Shown here one piece after another: positions 22,928 to 34,626 of a stretch of 64,000 bases of DNA. The stretch is from NCBI GenBank assembly GCA_001630475.1, contig KV419398.1, positions 1,091,825-1,155,824 on the forward strand. The letters run 5' to 3'. The DNA comes from Sistotremastrum niveocremeum HHB9708 (lineage: Eukaryota; Basidiomycota; Agaricomycetes; Sistotremastrales; Sistotremastraceae). The position numbers and the translations under genes are program-made. The number at the start of each line of letters is the position of its first letter. Within the stretch, counting starts at the first letter, position 1. Below the pieces are notes generated by a model. The model was not told the DNA's origin, searched no databases, and saw nothing but the letters and a program-made list of their open reading frames with translations.

Positions 22928-23915
22928 TTTTGAAGGATTATTGGACGCGAATCGCTTTGTCGAGCGCGCTCCCGGGCTGTGGGTGACGGAGGGTGGCAAA
23001 GCTTCTGTGGACGCGTCGGAATCGGACTTTGTATTTATGGCGTTTTCGCGTTATTTGCTCATGTTTGGTTTGTGCCCGCCGTTACGTCCGCCGGAAACCG
23101 CCGAAGGTCTTGCTTTCAGTTTCGCTCATGCAATCGTAACTTACCGTGACCCAGTCTCTGGTATACTTGCAGACTCGCTGTCATTGTTCTGGTGCACGAC
23201 ATCGAATAGTTACCCACTACACGATATATCGACTTACATTGGTCTTGTGTGTCTCTATGTCAAAACGTGTGAACGTTTTGAACGAGAGACTTCTTTCAAC
23301 TTGAAATGCTGTGATTGCTGCTTCACCCATGGCCTGCCTGTCGTTTCCTCTCTCAGATTTCGCGCAGCTTTGCTTCTGACTCTTTCATAAGGAAAGAAAG
23401 AGTGCAAGTCTCACATACGTGCCTTGTTGGAGCAAACCCTGACTGTCCAAAGCAGGAATCTGATCAGCGGTGCAATGTCCTGTGGACTTCGAATGAATTC
23501 GAACATTAGAACCATGATCCATCCGCAGTCTCATTCGCCAGCGCCCTCACTCGTGCACGAACAACTTCTTGTTGTAATCTGGATCAGGGTCTAGAGAGCT
23601 GCACCAAACGGTAGCGCACTGGAAATCTTCGCTATTCATGGTGATGGCACAACTACGGGCGTTGACAGTGCTCAGACGCGTAGAGAATATCAGTGTCGAG
23701 GTGTGTTTGTTATGAATGGTGACGGATGTCTGTGTAACCCTTTGTCCGACATAGATGTGTTCGATCCACTCGTAATCATAAGTAGCGGTGCGGGCACCCT
23801 CAATTAATACACCGCTCGAGTTGGACAACCCTATTATTACCTCCCACACGAGGCGTCCTGCACGCTCTGAAGTACTAACAATCCGCAGAATCTCTGATCC
23901 TTCCTCCAAACCATC
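22928..23915. other. Intergenic between two divergent large genes
   Basis: About 1 kb. It must contain the promoters of the SLIP-GC-like gene and the helicase-AAA gene. A 201-codon minus-strand frame with an ATG (23547-24152) overlaps the first exon of the helicase gene; it has no recognised motif and is treated as doubtful. Confidence 0.4.
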
Positions 23916-26900
23916 ATGAATCGCAAAGCCAATCTTTCCCGTCACTTGAAAGACATTCTCGGAGGACAGAAGCCTCTGGACGAGACGACTGGACCTCTCT
24001 TTCTTGAGGCTATATGCGACCAGTCGGACCTTCTGACTTGCTTGAAAACTATACGAGGCAACGCCAATGGCCTCTCGCTCGTACAACAGGCGATGCGCAT
24101 GGACATATCTACCCCCTTCTTGAACGGCATCGCTGCTACCTTCATTTTTCATCTGTCATCCAAACCGGAGGTCGCCAAAGTCGCCGACGGCATGTATATC
24201 CGAGACCTGCTCCTCGCCATTGTCGAGCCTGACATATACTGGGCTCAATTAATTGAGGAGTTCAAGGCTGGTCGACTTCAAGAACGTGCACAGCAAGGCT
24301 TCGCCTGGCTCCTACTCCAACTTGTGTCGCTGCGTGACGCCGAACGCGCCGCCCCATACCGACAGTTGGCCCAGGATCCAAAGATCTTGAATACCTTGGT
24401 CACATCAAGGCACTCTCAGATACGAGCTCGTGGGGCTCTCATTCAGCACTTGGTTACCCTTACCAAGCCAGGATCCTTCAAAGGTCTCCAGTACACACCA
24501 GGCGGCCGCCATGACAACGATTTTGAAAACTTCAGAAAGATAGCCATCCTTCCCACTTCGGACGAACTGGAGTCGACAGAGAAACCTTTTCTGCGCCCAG
24601 CTAGTACTCTGGCCGATGTTTCTTCCGAGCTGCTTCTTACGACCCATCTCGATAATCAGTTTCGTCTTCTTCGCGAAGATATGATTTATGAGATGCGAGA
24701 CGAGTTGCAGATTGCCCAGGGGAAGAAGGCAGGCAAACATCGCGGGCGCGTCCTGAAGCCACTCTACGTCCATGGCATGTATACTCAACGACAGGTGCAA
24801 TGGCCGGGGCAGGGGCAGGGACGAGGCCAGGAGGAGAGACTCGTCAAATGGGGTCTCATGCTCGAATGTCGCGCAGCCCTTGGTCCACAAGATCAGACCG
24901 TACAAGTTCGCAAAAAGTTCTTCTTGGAAAACAAAAATATTCTTCGACATCAATCCATGGCATGTCTTATGGACGGCAACGACGTTTTGGCTTTCGCCAC
25001 TATTCACCGAGATGAAGATCTCCTCAGCAAAAAGCAATCCATCATCGTCATTCAGATTCAAGGTTCCCAGGTTACTCGCCCTCTACTTCAGCGTCTGAAG
25101 AGCCCGAAAGAATTGAAACTCTTCCAAGTTGACACCGCGCTCTTCGCGTACGAACCGGTTCTCAATGCACTGCAGAGTATGCAACGCTTTTGCCTGTCTG
25201 AAGACCTATTTGACTGGAACGTGACTCGCAATGTGGGCATCGTGTCTGGTCCCCTCAGCGAGAGAGCGGAACGGGTGCAGCATCAAGTAGGGCAGGACCT
25301 CCGAGCCATGCTAGAAACGCAGCGTACGGTCTGCCTTGATGCCGCTCAGACTGCGTCCTTGTGTGCAGGTCTATCGCAGAGAGTCTCCCTTATACAAGGA
25401 CCCCCAGGTGTGTCACGTTCAAGTTCGACGCTCTGCGATCGCATTGACAGTCCTTTATAGGAACCGGCAAGTCTTTCATTGGGGCCCTTCTGGCCAAGAG
25501 TATACATGATCTTACTCAGCAAACTATCCTCGTCGTCTGTTATACGAATCACGCCTTGGACCAATTTCTTGAAGACCTCCTAGATATCGGGATTCCGATG
25601 ACAAGTCTTGTCAGGCTGGGGGGGAAATCGACGCCCCGAACATTGCCCTTCAGCATACAGACTCTCTCTCGAACAAGCTCTCCCAGACGAACCAAGTCAG
25701 ACTGGGACGTGATCAATGTATTTCGAGAAAGAGCGAAAGAACTATCTGAAGAGCTGCATCAGACCTTCCGGGAGTATCAATCTTCCAACGCCTCCGACCT
25801 GGATATCCTCGAACATCTGGAATTTCAGCACTCAGAATATCATGCCGCTTTCAAGGTTCCCGATCCTACTGATGACATGCAAGTAGTGGGCCACAAGGGA
25901 AAAGCCGTGAAGCCCAACTATCTGTTAAAGCGTTGGGCAAGTGGCAAAGACGCCGGTCTATTCAAAGCTGCAATCAACGTGCAGTCCGCTTCGCAGATCT
26001 GGAATTCTACCAGGGCATTCCGAGACGATCTGTTGGACACGTGGAGAGCAGAAATGCTAGAGGAACAAATTGGTCAATTCTCCACGTCCAGTGTTCAGTA
26101 CAATAGTTACTGTAGTTGCTTGGAGAGCCTTTTCAACACCCAACTCGGCGCCCTTCTATCTCAGAAACGCATCATTGGTTGCACCACGACAGCGGCAGCA
26201 AAATACAGAGAGGACATTGAATCGGCATCTCCTAGTGTCGTCCTCGTCGAGGAAGCCGGCGAGATCTTGGAAAGTCACGTTTTGACAGCGCTAGGGGCCG
26301 ATGTCAACCAACTCATCTTGATCGGAGACCACAAGTATGTTTGTTCTCGCGTGCAATTTTCTTAGTGTAATAATTCACATCTATCCCAGGCAGCTCCGCC
26401 CAAAGGCAGCCAATTACCTGCTCACAGTAGAGAAGGGCGATGGTTACGACCTGAACAGGAGCCTCTTCGAACGACTTGTTATCTCTGGTTATCCTCATAC
26501 AACATTAAGACAACAGCATCGCATGCGTCCCGAGATTTCCTGCCTAGTTCGGGAACTGACATACCCTGAACTTATGGACGGGCCGAACACTCACAATCGC
26601 CCAGACATCCGTGGTCTCCGAAACAATGTTGTTTTCATCAGCCACGAGCGCGCTGAAGAAGAAATGAAGGGCACTGAAGAACGAGATACAACGACATCGA
26701 AGCGCAATATGTGGGGCCTACTGCACTGTCACTGGAAATATATTGATGTGCTTTGTTTAGGTTTGAAGCCCAAATGGTCTGGAAAATCGTACGATATCTG
26801 GCACAACAAGGCTACGGAACCGAGGATATTGTCGTCCTTACTCCATATCTCGGACAATTGAGACTCTTGCAGGACACTCTGGCCAAAGAACATGATACCA

Positions 26901-29900
26901 TATTGAGCGATCTTGACACGCATGATCTCGTCCGAGCCGGCCTTATGGATCCCGCTGCAGCCAAAGAGATAAGGAAGCCCCTTCGACTGTCTACTATCGG
27001 TAAGCCTTCTGCCTTGTCTTCAGCCGCGAGATAGATCCTGATCAGAACGCAGATAATTATCAAGGAGAAGAGAGCGATATAGTCGTTGTGTCGCTTACAA
27101 GAAGCAATGCCAATTGTGATATCGGATTTATGATAGCTCCCGAGAGGTTGAATGTTCTTCTTTCAAGAGCTCGGAACGGTCTCATCATGATCGGAAACTC
27201 CAGCACTTTTAGGGGCTCTCGTAAAGGCGGAGAATTGTGGAGCAGATTTTTCAGCCTGATGAGCAAGAACGGACACATGTACAGCGGGCTACCCGCAAAG
27301 TGCGAACGACATCCAGCGCGTACCACAGATTTAATGTCGCCGGCGGATTTCGAGGAGAAATGCCCAGATGGTGGCTGTTCTGAACCCTGGTGAGTCATTT
27401 CTCATGATCAAGACTTAACTGGAATGCTTTCTGACGGGACGGACTCAGTGGCGCACATTTGCCTTGCAACCACGATTGTCCCTTGAGATGCCACCAACTC
27501 TCAGACCATACCAAATTCCCTTGCGAACGAATATGCAATTCGAACTGTGCTAACGGCCATTCCATGCAGTGGAAATGTAGCAAGGGCCCTTCCCTCCAGT
27601 GCAAGAGATGCATACGCGAGGCAAAGCTCGCGGAAGAGAAAAAGAAGCGGGAGTTCGAGCTACAGGAAAAGCGTGATGCAGCGCGGCAAGAGCATTTAAG
27701 GGCGATGGCTGAACTGGATTCTCAGCTTGCGGGAGTGGCCGAGAGCCTGAAAGACCAGCAGCTCACGGTAGAGATGCAGCGTGCCCTCGAATCGAAACGC
27801 CAAGAACTCCTGCGAGCGAAGGAACGAGCCGCGAGCCGCCCCTTGGCCACTGAGCCCGTCCATCCCCCAAGCGGTTCGACGTGCGCGACAGATCCATCGA
27901 CAAGAGACGCTCCTGCGAACATCGACACTCGAAGTAGTTCACCTTCACTCGAACCTTCTGCTGAGACAAAGCAGGATGCCGCACCGCTCGAGTCTGCGGC
28001 TCGCTTGGATTGGCAACGGCAGAAAGACATCGACGGCGCTATCAACCCCGCGATTGATTCTGTCATGGATATGACGGGCCTGGAGGATGTCAAGCAACAG
28101 ATCCTACGCATCAAAGCAAAAGTCGATACAGCCAAACGTCAGGGAACAGACCTCAAAGGGGAGCGATTTAACGTATCGATGCTGGGAAATCCAGGGACTG
28201 GTGCGTTCAGCTACTTAGTGGATGGGATAAAATTTTGACAGTGCTACGCAGGGAAAACAACTGTGGCCAGACATTACGCCAGATTTTTGGCCTCTATGGA
28301 CGTTATTCCCGGCCACGTGTTCGTCGAGACGACAGGTTCGAGCCTAGCTAATGATGCGGTCCCCGGAGTAAAGAAGAGCCTGGAAAATATCAAGAATGCT
28401 GGTGGAGGCGTTATGTTTATTGACGAGGCATATCAACTTGTCAGTGAGACCAACGTCTCTGGGAAGCAAGTCCTAGACTTCCTATTGGCCGAGATGGAGA
28501 ATCTCGTTGGTATCGTCGCTTTCATTTTTGCCGGATATAACAAGGAGATGGAAAAATTCTTCGAACACAATCCCGGACTACAAAGTCGAGTGCCTTACAC
28601 ATTGCAGTTCCAAGACTACACAGACGACGAACTGCTGGACATGTTGAGGAAGAGGATTGAGAAGAAGTATAATGGACTCATGAAGCTTGAAGGAGGCCAT
28701 GGTGGTTTATACACCAGGATCGCAGTTCGTCGCTTGGGTCGTGGCCGTGGCTGCCCTGGTTTTGGAAATGCCAGAGCTCTCGAGAATCTCTTGGCCAAGA
28801 TAGGAGAACGTCAAGCCGAGCGTCTCAGCAAGCTTCGTCGGACTGGCTCAGCTCCAGATGACTTTACCTTGACAAAGGAAGACTTGATTGGTCCTAGGCC
28901 CGCGGATGTTCGAAAAGATAGCAAAGATAGGAAAGCCTTGCAATCTCTGATCGGCCTAACGCAAGTAAAGCAATCCGTTGAGGAGTTGTTCGCCATGACG
29001 GATACCAATTATCTGCGAGAACTCAAAGAGATAGAACCTTTTGCCATCCCTTTGAATCGCGTTTTTATCGGCTCACCCGGGACCGGGAAGACGACAGTTG
29101 CCAAGCACTATGGGCAGATTCTAACAGACTTGGGCCTTTTGAGTAATGGAGAAGGTCGGTCCCGCCCTGTGTTCAAAATATCTGAACTCTGATAAGTAGA
29201 CAGTGGTTATCAAAAATCCTTCCGACTTTATCGGTGCTTATATAGGACATTCTGAGTCCCAAACCAAGGCAATTCTAGCTGCTACGCGCGGCAAGGTCCT
29301 TATTATCGATGAGGTATCTAGATGATCTTCGCTCGAAAAGGCTCCAAACACGACTCATTGCTTTTGCAGGCTTACATGCTGTATTCAGGCACAGGTGGTG
29401 GTGGCAATACCGAATCTTTCAAGACCGCTGTCATCGACACCATCGTAGCTGAAGTACAAAGTGTACCTGGAGAGGACAGATGTGTATTACTTCTGGGATA
29501 CAAGAAGGAGATTGAAAATATGTTTCAGGTAAATAAGCGCCTCATTTTCTTTCTTTCAGGATCTAGCTCATGCAGTGACTTCAGCATGTGAACCCAGGTC
29601 TAGCTCGGCGATTTGCTATAGAGAACGCCTTTCAATTTCAAGACTACACAGACGAAGAATTGGCAAAAGTTCTAGACTGGAAGCTCGGAGTCCAAGATCT
29701 GACGGCGACCGACAAGGCTAAGCAGGCGGCTCTTGAGGTTCTCAGCAGGAAGCGGAATCGTCCCAACTTTGGTAACATTGGAGAGGTCGAAAATCTGCTC
29801 AGCGAAGCAAAGTCACGTTACCAAGGGCGACAAGCTTTGTTACCTCTAGCTCAACGTTCGCCTGACGCGCCATTTGAACCTCTTGACTTCGATCCTGATT

Positions 29901-31444
29901 TCAATCGTGGAGACCGAGCAGGTGACAATTTGGTCAAACTCTTTGAGGATGTCGTCGGCGGCGATGAAATCGTACAGAAACTTCGTGAGTGGCAGCAAGT
30001 CTCGGAAAATATGAAAGCGGTTGGGCAAGACCCGCGAAAAGTAGTCCCAACTGCCTTCATTTTCAAGGGCCCGCCTGGTAAGCAAAAGTCGCCTTTTACA
30101 ACTCAAAATCATGCTGATGGACAGCTACTTTAAGGAACGGGGAAGACAACCACTGCGCGAAAGATGGGTCAAGTTTACTCCGACATGGGATTTTTGTCCT
30201 CTTCCGAGGTAGTTGAATGTTCAGCAACCGAACTCGTCGGGCAGTACGTCGGACACACGGGTCCAAAGACTCGCAATGTCTTCACGAAAGCCCTGGGTCG
30301 TGTGCTCTTCATTGATGAAGCTTATCGCCTTGCCGAAGGACACTTCGCGAAAGAGGCCATTGACGAAGTTGTCAGCATCATGACAGAGGAGACGTTTCGA
30401 GGAAAGCTTATCGTCATACTCGCGGGGTACGACAAGGATATGAACGACCTCCTGTCGGTCAATCCGGGGCTCTCGAGCCGCTTCCCCGAAGAGATCTATT
30501 TCAAAAACTTCTCTCCCGAGAACTGCTTGAAGATCCTGGCGCTCAATTTACAGAAGCAGCGAATCCGGTTAGAGGCACTTAATTCCCCATCCTCTCCAGA
30601 ACACGCGACTATCTTGGATCATTTGAGACAGCTTTCTGAGCTCCCGGAGTGGGGTAACGCCCGCGACATGGAGACTTTGTCTAAGAAAATGATCACCGCG
30701 GCATTCTCTGATTCATCGGCTACCCGCTATCAGGATGAAAACGGTGCGACTACGGGCATACTTCTGCCATTCCACAAAGGACTCGTTTGCATACAAGAAA
30801 TGCTCTCCAGTCGATCAGAGAGAGCCAAGAACACTACCTCCCGGAACATTCAAAGAGGCCTGAACTCTCGTGTTCTACAGGACCCCACTCAACGCCAACT
30901 TGAGCCGCCTGCCCTCAATTCCGCGCCTCCCAAGGTCCAAACTAGTCGACCGTCGAAACCAGCCCATCAGGTCGCCGAAAGCAAAGACTCGTCCGATGTG
31001 TCGATATCAGATGGGCGCGACGACGGTGTCACTGATGAGGTGTGGAATCGCTTAAAGCAGGACAAGATCGCAGAGGAACGCGCTCGGGAGAAAGCGCAAG
31101 AAGAGCTCGAGCGATTGAATGCGGAGGTGGAGACAGCGAAACAGAATGAGAAAGAGATCGCGAAGAAGCGCAAACAGCTCGAAGGAGCGCAGGGACAGCA
31201 CGATGAATTGTTGCGTCTCCGAGAAGAGGAGCGACTTCGGAGTCTTGCATTGAGAACGGCAGAGGCGAAAAGAGTTGCTGCTTTGGAAGCAGAGGAGAGA
31301 AAGAAGCGGGAAGAAGCAAGGGTTCAGTCAAAGATTCGGAGGATGGGTGTTTGTGTGGCAGGCTTCCAATGGATCAAACAAGCCGACGGATACAGGTGTG
31401 CTGGCGGCGGCCACTTCTTAACCAATGCACAGCTCGGTCTATGA
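23916..31444 (+). CDS. NFX1/ZNFX1-like SF1 helicase fused to three CbbX-type AAA+ modules, 2,329 aa
   Basis: Eleven exons (23916-25407, 25461-26334, 26390-26710, 26761-26999, 27053-27389, 27449-28200, 28252-29154, 29204-29313, 29370-29528, 29585-30077, 30135-31444) sum to exactly 2,330 codons. Residues 1-490 form a helical region. The helicase follows: GPPGTGKS (about 495), VLVEEAGEILESH (about 760, the ZNFX1-type Walker B), IGDHKQLRP, QQHRMRPEI, DNYQGEESDIVVVSL (975) and VLLSRARNG. A Cys/His-rich segment (about 1,057-1,140) resembles NFX1 zinc fingers, then comes a coiled coil. Three AAA modules have Walker A GNPGTGKTT (1,335), GSPGTGKTT (1,614) and GPPGTGKTT (1,890), each with a DEAY Walker B. 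A second coiled coil precedes a short tail (GVCVAGFQWIKQADGYRCAG). All four nucleotide sites look intact. Relatives act in RNA silencing and antiviral RNA sensing. Confidence 0.9.
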
Positions 31445-31631
31445 TGCAGACTGGTAACAGCCACTCTGCTTTGCTTTCCCATCAGCATCAGTACTGGCAC
31501 GCTCGGTGGTTTGCCTGACTTGAAGCCACCTGTCTGGGATTCTCATACTGAGAGTTGGCGCGTCATAGAATTACTAGTAACCACAACAGACTTTTTGGCA
31601 ATTGGGGGATCCACAGTATGTTGATGATTGA

Positions 31632-33038
31632 ATGAAAAGATTTGCGGCACGAAGTGAATGGGAGTTTGGGGGAATACAGTACCAAAAAAGAGGGTCACGC
31701 GTGACGTGTAACACATTTCGCAGAACGAGTTGCGAACTTACCTTTGCCATTGATTCTATGGTTTCTTCATCTCTCTCAAACGCTTCTGACGTGTCTCCAG
31801 CTCCTCTGGTGTCCCAAGGGCCTCAAGCCAATGTGCAACAGCTGCGGCTGTTAGGCAACGGGACGGAGTCCGTCTCGTCTGTTCCTCTCGTTGCAGAACC
31901 CGCCGCCACCGAGCCAGCAGCAATGCTTTGGATGTTGTTACCTGTTCAATCAGAGGACGTCAAAGCCGCGGCTCTCGCGATGGAAGCTCCAATTCCTTCG
32001 AAATCTTTCACCGTCGCGCCATCCCTGCCCTATCGAACCTTTCCTGCCCTTTGGAATTCGAGTAGACAGCAAGGACCCATTGTCACTAATCTGAGTTTGT
32101 CGCAAATCGATTTCTTGTCGACTGCTTCCAATGTAGCGGATGTGGATTTGGGTGCTGTGACCTCCGAGTCTTTTTGGAGCGTTGATGTTAGTCAGATCCA
32201 GATCCTGAAGCATCTTTGGCTCAATCCTGAGCTAGCACCAGATGACCTCAAACTGATGGTCTCTTCGCTAGCACTCCGTCGGTTCGTCCGTGAATGCGGC
32301 CCCTGCATGTCGAAAGCTGATGCCGTTACATGGCTACGTTCGCGTCGCATTCCCCACTCCGTTCTCTTTCACTCTCACATTTTGGACCGCCGCCTGGCCG
32401 ATTCGGCCTTGGAGGCCCCATACTACTCGGCGGTCGGCTATGAACTCCCTTTTGCCTGTGTCAATTATCCACAGGGTACTAGCTTGACCGAGATACATGT
32501 TCCGCGTCAACACTTTCCTCTTTGGGTAAAAGAAGCTACGCAACTCACGCATCGGCTCCATGGATCACGCTTTTTGGATGAAGGAGGAATCATATCGAGA
32601 GTTGCTGAATGGTTAAATCCTTCCCTTTGCTCTTCTGATGCACTTCCCCCAGTTCCTCCGTTTCTTTGTTTCGTAGCATTTGTGGTGAGAGCGATGGGCC
32701 TTATCGGCGTGAATGAGGCCATGTTCCTTGAAGGAACCGTCTTTACCTGCCTCGCAGATCGACGTTTTGTGCGCCGTTCCTACTTCCCTCCTCACGCTCT
32801 GCTCCTCCGCAGTCCCATGTGGCCGGGGTACTGGTCTCAGTCATGGGAGACTTGGTTCTGTCAGCGCATCACCGACTGCATTTCTGGTGCCCCTCCTTTG
32901 GTGGCTTCAGAATGGAAGGACTTTTTGAGGGGTCGGAAACCTCTCCGTGCTGCTCGTGCTATATTCCGTGAAGACGCTGATGCGTTCTTGTCCGGGTACG
33001 AGAAACTGGTCTTGGACGCCAGCGTCTTTGTTGCCTGA
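31632..33038 (+). CDS. Unrecognised intronless protein, 468 aa (or 426 aa)
   Basis: One uninterrupted frame in a genome where most genes have many introns. The first ATG is at 31632; an alternative at 31758 (MVSSSLSNASD) gives 426 residues and a cleaner Ser-rich start. The N-terminal third is Ser/Ala/Pro-rich. The rest looks folded and is rich in Trp, Arg and Leu, for example KHLWLNPELAPDDLKLMVSS, DAVTWLRSRRIPHSVLFHSH, GIISRVAEWLNPSL and MWPGYWSQSWETWFCQRITD. I see no nuclease, helicase or transposase motif. It starts 188 nt after the helicase-AAA stop on the same strand. No function is proposed. Confidence 0.6.
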   Translation: MKRFAARSEWEFGGIQYQKRGSRVTCNTFRRTSCELTFAIDSMVSSSLSNASDVSPAPLVSQGPQANVQQLRLLGNGTESVSSVPLVAEPAATEPAAMLWMLLPVQSEDVKAAALAMEAPIPSKSFTVAPSLPYRTFPALWNSSRQQGPIVTNLSLSQIDFLSTASNVADVDLGAVTSESFWSVDVSQIQILKHLWLNPELAPDDLKLMVSSLALRRFVRECGPCMSKADAVTWLRSRRIPHSVLFHSHILDRRLADSALEAPYYSAVGYELPFACVNYPQGTSLTEIHVPRQHFPLWVKEATQLTHRLHGSRFLDEGGIISRVAEWLNPSLCSSDALPPVPPFLCFVAFVVRAMGLIGVNEAMFLEGTVFTCLADRRFVRRSYFPPHALLLRSPMWPGYWSQSWETWFCQRITDCISGAPPLVASEWKDFLRGRKPLRAARAIFREDADAFLSGYEKLVLDASVFVA

Positions 33039-33356
33039 TCGAGAGCCTCTTCATTCTCTTTTATCTCTATCCGCTTTTGACTGGGGGATGTAACCGGTTG
33101 TACATCTTCAATGTATTATTTCTTTATTAATAAGATTTTGTATATGATGGCTCTATACCTTCTCAAATTGAAAAACAAAAAACCCCTGAGATCCAGATGA
33201 AGATGGTGGGGGGACCGAAAAATCCACGTGGCAATTGCCCAACTTGAACAGTTGTCGCACTCCGTTGACGCCGCCCTTGCATCAAGCCTGGTACTGCGTC
33301 GATATGCATGTCAAGAGCAGTTCGTCTGCATCTCTCAGACCGCTCTTGTCGTGCAC
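33039..33356. other. Intergenic or 5' region of F-box gene
   Basis: 318 nt. It holds an AT-rich stretch (about 33,110-33,150, probable 3' end of the previous gene). From 33,201 the F-box reading frame is open but has no ATG before 33,357, so an unrecognised upstream exon may lie here. Confidence 0.4.
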
Positions 33357-34454
33357 ATGAAGTCTCTTCTCAGTTTTACTCGAGGTGGCCGGGCTCACGT
33401 CACTGACAAGAGTACCGCTGATACTGCCGCGGCACTGAATGTAGCGGTTATGAAACTCAAGAAAATCCTGAAGCGACAACAGTTCACCCAGGACAGGTCC
33501 TTGTCGTCGATTAGAGAGTCGGTGCCTTTGGTCCCACGTCTTCCCCTCGATGTGCTCCGACTCATCGCCGACTGGGCACTCCAATCAGACGATTTGTCGC
33601 GAATAGTGTGCCTTGCTCGAGTATCTCGCGCTTTCTGCTCATGGTGAGTCTGTATTCGATATGACAACTTATCCATTCAAAATCGATAATGAAGGATTTA
33701 TCCATCGCTCAACGTTACATTGGACCTCTCACGACTACGACACACATTCTTCATTAACCGTTCTCCGACCACCTGGGCCCAAACGAAACACCTCATCCTT
33801 CCTCCAGCCAGACAAGCATCTGACTCGCACATAATTGCTCGATGCGTGAACCTGGTCGATTTGGCCATTATTTCAGTCGGCTACGTCGACTCGCCGCACA
33901 GCGATCTTCTTGAATTTGATCTCCCTCAATTACACTCGATCACAGTGTATGGCTTCGACAGATACCTTGGCTATCTTGGCTCGCCGCCAATCCTTGGACA
34001 CTGTACGCATCTCTATCTGACGATCAATGGCGGCGGCCCTCCAGCCACAGTTTTCGGTACTTTGCCCGCCCTCACCCACCTCGCTCTCCAAACGGGCATC
34101 CACGAGTTTGCTCCAGGATGGAGTGACGAGTACCTGCCCATAGCAAGAATGTTTCCCACGCATAACATTGACAGTGCATCTCCTGCGATCCAAACTTACT
34201 TCCGGCTTCTCGTGCAGGACCCCAGATTGGTCCTGATCGTCCTTGAGATTTTCGACCCACTCGGTTCAGTCATGGGAGTGAAGGACTTCAAACCTTCCTT
34301 ATTGGAAGAGATAGATGGCAGGGTAGTGGTTCTGCGCTCTTCGCTTACCGTGCGCGATCGATGGGTGGCGTCCAGGCGACAAGGAGTGAAGTCGGTCTGG
34401 GAAAGGGCCCAAGCTCGTTTCTTAGCTGTTGCTGATGAGAGGCAGGAATTATAG
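33357..34454 (+). CDS. F-box domain protein, about 348 aa
   Basis: Exon 1 (33357-33643) and exon 2 (33695-34454) join over a 51-nt intron to give 349 codons. The F-box core is VPRLPLDVLRLIADWALQSD followed by LSRIVCLARVSRAFCSWIYP, the typical agaricomycete form; the intron splits the codon for W. After it, Leu-rich strand segments (VDLAIISVG, LPQLHSITVYGFD, LPALTHLALQTG) suggest degenerate leucine-rich repeats. Such proteins recruit targets to SCF ubiquitin ligases; the target is unknown and this family is greatly expanded in mushrooms. The true start may be upstream, because the frame is open to 33201 without an ATG. Confidence 0.75.
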
Positions 34455-34626
34455 GAACCATAGCCCCCCAATCTCTATGTCCCTCCTCGTTCGCCACGAT
34501 TTGTTGATTAGGAGAGAATAGCTTGGTGATCACCATATGGGCTACTGATGCGATTAAGTACCATGATCAAATTTTCATTTCTTCCTTCAGGACCTACGTA
34601 GTGTGTAGTATACATTTCTCCTAGAG

